From assembly GCA_003136675.1 (NCBI GenBank), contig PLFE01000044.1, positions 1-54,920 on the forward strand: a DNA stretch of 54,920 bases, read 5' to 3'. The first letter of the stretch is position 1. Every line of letters starts with the position of its first letter. This DNA comes from Bryobacterales bacterium. Lineage in GTDB: Bacteria; Acidobacteriota; Terriglobia; Bryobacterales; Bryobacteraceae. The notes below the pieces were generated by a model, which did no database searches, had not been told where the DNA came from, and saw nothing but the letters and a program-made list of their open reading frames with translations. Shown piece after piece: positions 52,947-54,920 of this stretch. The position numbers were made by a program, and so were the translations under genes.

Positions 52947-53807
52947 CTATTGAAACCGTTCCAGAACGCGCCTCTGGAACTCTACCGGCTGCGTGCCGAA
53001 CGCTCCGCAGTGATCCGCGCCGGCGACCTCCCATAACTGGATTTCCCGGTTCACTCGCGCCATCCGGCGCGAGTGCGCGATCGGCGTGTGGCTATCTTCC
53101 AACCCATCAATCAACAGGACCGGAGTCCTGGTATCCCGCAACGCGTCCACGGCCGATGTCGCCTTTAAGTCCACGCCATAGCGGACGCGGGCATAAAACA
53201 TTCCGCCTGCTACGGCGGGGACGGCGGCAAAATCTCCTAGCCACGCAGGCACTCCCAGCACACGATTGATCCGGTCAACCGCAATGCGGGGGAAACTGGA
53301 ATACGCGGAATCCGCGACCACCGCCCGAAACCGCGTCTCGTGCGCCAGGGATTGCAACAAGACCGCGCCGCCCAGCGATTCGCCCAATCCGAAGATCCGC
53401 GTGCAGCCCCGGCCCTGCAGCCAATCGACCCACGTGGAAACATCGCGCGATTCGCGCACGCCATAAGTCACCAGCGCATCGCCGCTCCACCCGTGGCCGC
53501 GGCTATCCGGCGCAAGGGTGCGATAGCCCGCGGCAACCAACACCTCACTGAAGCCGTTCATGCCGAAGTGCGTGTCGCCGATGCCGTGTAAGAGCAGCAC
53601 GCAACCCCGGTCCCCCGAGCCGCGAAATTTACCACGCAGAATGACGCCGTCGAAGGCGATCGCCTGTGGCGTGCCCGGAGGACATGCGCCCAAACCCGGC
53701 GGCCGTCGCACGTGCATCGACATCTCCGCCAGCACCCCGCCGATCACAAGCAACCCGATCAGAAGAGCCGCGACCCATTCGGCGACGCGCCTCACAACCT
53801 TCACCAT
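52947..53807 (-). CDS. Membrane-anchored alpha/beta hydrolase
   Basis: 286 aa from the ATG at 53807; an ATG at 53864 in the same frame is a weaker choice. One N-terminal membrane helix (WVAALLIGLLVIGGVLAEM), then the hydrolase fold: oxyanion region VLLLHGIGDTHFGMNGF, APDSRGHGWSG, nucleophile elbow FGLGESLGGAVLL (G-E-S-L-G), acid near LIDGLEDSHTPI and a late His in AGADHCGAF. It likely hydrolyses an ester or peptide bond. It is convergent with the PEP-CTERM gene, 14 bases apart. Confidence 0.83.
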   Translation of the reverse strand: MVKVVRRVAEWVAALLIGLLVIGGVLAEMSMHVRRPPGLGACPPGTPQAIAFDGVILRGKFRGSGDRGCVLLLHGIGDTHFGMNGFSEVLVAAGYRTLAPDSRGHGWSGDALVTYGVRESRDVSTWVDWLQGRGCTRIFGLGESLGGAVLLQSLAHETRFRAVVADSAYSSFPRIAVDRINRVLGVPAWLGDFAAVPAVAGGMFYARVRYGVDLKATSAVDALRDTRTPVLLIDGLEDSHTPIAHSRRMARVNREIQLWEVAGADHCGAFGTQPVEFQRRVLERFQ

Positions 53808-53882
53808 GCAAGGCCCATCATGCAAGGCATGACGTGGTTTCAGACGCGTTTGTTCAAGACTCATGGGGCATCTCACAAAACG

Positions 53883-54348
53883 CTCTCCCTCGGAAGTGGC
53901 GTGACCGTCGGCGCTGGCGGCGTTCTTTACGGAGCGATACTCGGAGACCCCCACCAACCCCGACGGGGTGGTGTTCTCATTGTCCCCTCCGGCTGCTCAA
54001 GGCGGGGCCTGGAGCTATGCAGAATTGTATTCATTTCCTCTGAACGGCAGCGGCGGGGAACAGCCCGAGTCTCCCCTGGCGCTCGGCGCGGGTGGGATCC
54101 TCTATGGCGCCACTCAGTATGGCGGCGACACTGAAGGAGGCCTGCTGCAGGGCCTTGGGGCGGTTTTCTCAGTGACCCCTCCGACGTCGCAAGGCGGTGC
54201 CTGGACCGAGACCGTCCTGCATTCGTTCCTGGACGACGGCGACGGCATTGGCCCCTGCTGCGTGGTCCTTGGAGGCAACGGAACCCTCTATGGCATCGCT
54301 GTGGAAGGCTCAAGCTCCGCCGGCAGCGTATGGGAAATCCGGCCGTGA
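53883..54348 (+). pseudogene. Frameshifted GloVer-repeat protein remnant
   Basis: Repeats of the type GGxLYGxxxxGG...VFSLxPP...GGxWxExxLhSF are seen: LGSGVTVGAGGVLYGAILG in one frame (53883 to about 53955), then DGVVFSLSPPAAQGGAWSYAELYSF in the +1 frame from about 53955 on, and GILYGATQYGG...VFSVTPPTSQGGAWTETVLHSF, ending GNGTLYGIAVEGSSSAGSVWEIRP at 54348. A shift at a C-rich run (near 53950-53958) separates the parts. There is no signal peptide and only about two repeats, whereas such proteins usually have many. Probably a decayed end of a longer gene. Confidence 0.65.
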
Positions 54349-54540
54349 ACGTGATGGCAGGCCGACGCCGCTCACGCGAAGTGTTCGGGCGAGCTTGGGC
54401 AGTTGACACAAAACAGCAAACCTCCCACATTGAGGGCATGGAAGTACAGTGGGCGCGAAAAATCCTGTCGGGCCAGTCCGGTGAGGCAGAACGCGCCACT
54501 CGCAACGCTGCCACGCAACGCTGACCTGTGTACTCGTCCG

Positions 54541-54569
54541 TTGACAGAAAGCGCTGCAACTCTTACCCT
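54541..54569 (+). promoter_or_regulatory. Promoter-like sequence before the antitoxin-like gene
   Basis: TTGACA (54541-54546) with a 17-base spacer to TACCCT (54564-54569), 56 bases before the ATG at 54625. The -35 box is perfect; the -10 box matches at three positions. Confidence 0.4.
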
Positions 54570-54624
54570 TGGAACATGGACGTAGTACCGATCCGGCCGG
54601 AGCGCAAGGCGCCACTGTAAGAGT

Positions 54625-54822
54625 ATGCCCAACGCCGAGGTCAAGATCCCGGAGCTGTCGTTGATGACGCGCTGGGCTGCTTATCTGGAATGGGAGCGGG
54701 AAGACTACGAGGAGACGGTCGAAGCCCCGCAAGCAGGTTATGAGGACGTGCGAGCCGGCCGCACCAAACCGGCCGCGGAGTTTCTGCGGGACTTGCGCGT
54801 GAAACATGGCTTTCCGGGTTGA
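54625..54822 (+). CDS. Antitoxin-like small protein
   Basis: 65 aa: MPNAEVKIPELSLMTRWAAYLEWERE at the start and GYEDVRAGRTKPAAEFLRDLRVKHGFPG at the end. The C-terminal pattern (D/E-x-G-x-x-KPAxEFLxxLRxKHG) is seen in ParD/RelB-like antitoxins of type II systems. It is overlapped by a second frame starting MAFRVEVT, typical of a ParE/RelE toxin start, so a toxin-antitoxin pair is likely. Assigned from pattern and gene order only. Confidence 0.5.
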   Translation: MPNAEVKIPELSLMTRWAAYLEWEREDYEETVEAPQAGYEDVRAGRTKPAAEFLRDLRVKHGFPG

Positions 54823-54920
54823 AGTCACCTGGCTAGCCCGCAAAGGGTGCGTCGGGCACCCTCATTGCATTCAAGTAAAGCGGCCCGCGCACTCCGTTTT
54901 GCGGGCGACTTACTTAGAAG
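54806..54920 (+). CDS. ParE/RelE-type toxin fragment, cut by the window edge or decayed
   Basis: ATG at 54806 overlaps the antitoxin-like gene by 17 nt. The frame is open to the edge (38 codons): it opens MAFRVEVTWLARKG, resembling the first strand of RelE/ParE toxins, but the residues that follow (CVGHPHCIQVKRPAHSVLRATYLE) do not continue in the usual way. It may be a decayed or shifted copy. Low confidence. Confidence 0.3.
   Translation, partial: MAFRVEVTWLARKGCVGHPHCIQVKRPAHSVLRATYLE

Overview
The window reads as a high-GC bacterial chromosome, most likely an acidobacterium of the Bryobacter/Candidatus Solibacter kind. This is an inference from protein style: a PEP-CTERM secreted protein, DUF1080 and DUF6807 proteins, FG-GAP/Ig-like and GloVer-type repeat proteins, a CzcCBA efflux operon and dense, translationally coupled operons. 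No rRNA, complete tRNA, CRISPR array, insertion sequence or integrase was seen.

Layout. 1-4284 (minus): a TolC / membrane-fusion / RND heavy-metal-type efflux operon; the pump gene runs off the left edge. 4572-6648 (plus): a PAS histidine kinase and a LuxR-type response regulator whose reading frames overlap by 86 nt, followed by a likely terminator. 6903-22857 (plus): a compact 16-kb phage structural cassette with a small first gene, large terminase, portal, scaffold-like protein, P22-type coat protein, connector and tail-completion proteins, tail tube, a tail chaperone with a classic -1 frameshift site, two related DUF2460-like distal-tail proteins, a 1310-aa fusion of an Fe-S tail-tip domain (lambda gpL-like) with a gpJ-like hub, and a 918-aa tail protein with a TIM-barrel-like half. 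Every reading frame is intact. There is no integrase, repressor, replication gene, lysis gene, head protease or recognisable tape-measure protein. The content and order resemble a gene-transfer-agent cluster or a domesticated phage particle more than a complete prophage. This is the most interesting part of the window.

22894-25528 (plus): a Wzt/TagH-like ABC ATPase without its permease, a DUF167 protein and an M24 peptidase, all coupled. 25514-28890 (minus): phosphoglycerate kinase, a BadF/NAGK-type sugar kinase, a BON-domain protein and endonuclease III. 28916-30307 (plus): a membrane protein of TMTC/PMT type with TPRs. 30309-34988 (minus): isocitrate dehydrogenase, PurE, PurK, a DUF6807 protein and a zinc-ribbon membrane protein. 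35038-37496 (minus): a decayed FG-GAP/Ig-like surface-protein gene. 37472-42360 (plus): a coupled run of larC, metG, a TatD nuclease and a long-chain polyprenyl diphosphate synthase. 42361-45991: a PAP2 phosphatase and PHP hydrolase (minus), an MGDG-synthase-like glycosyltransferase (plus) and a secreted protein of unknown function (minus). 46055-47635 (minus): an unusual GNAT-RibBA fusion. 47695-52095 (plus): the c-di-AMP operon cdaA-cdaR-glmM extended by a DUF1080 protein and a histone-deacetylase-like hydrolase. 52210-54920: a PEP-CTERM protein with a good promoter, an alpha/beta hydrolase, a frameshifted GloVer-repeat remnant and a toxin-antitoxin-like pair cut by the right edge.

No gene-free stretch exceeds 300 bases. 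The largest gaps are 4285-4571 (a tRNA-like half sequence and nothing else convincing), 6649-6902 (the terminator and the start of the phage cassette) and 54349-54624 (a promoter-like sequence).
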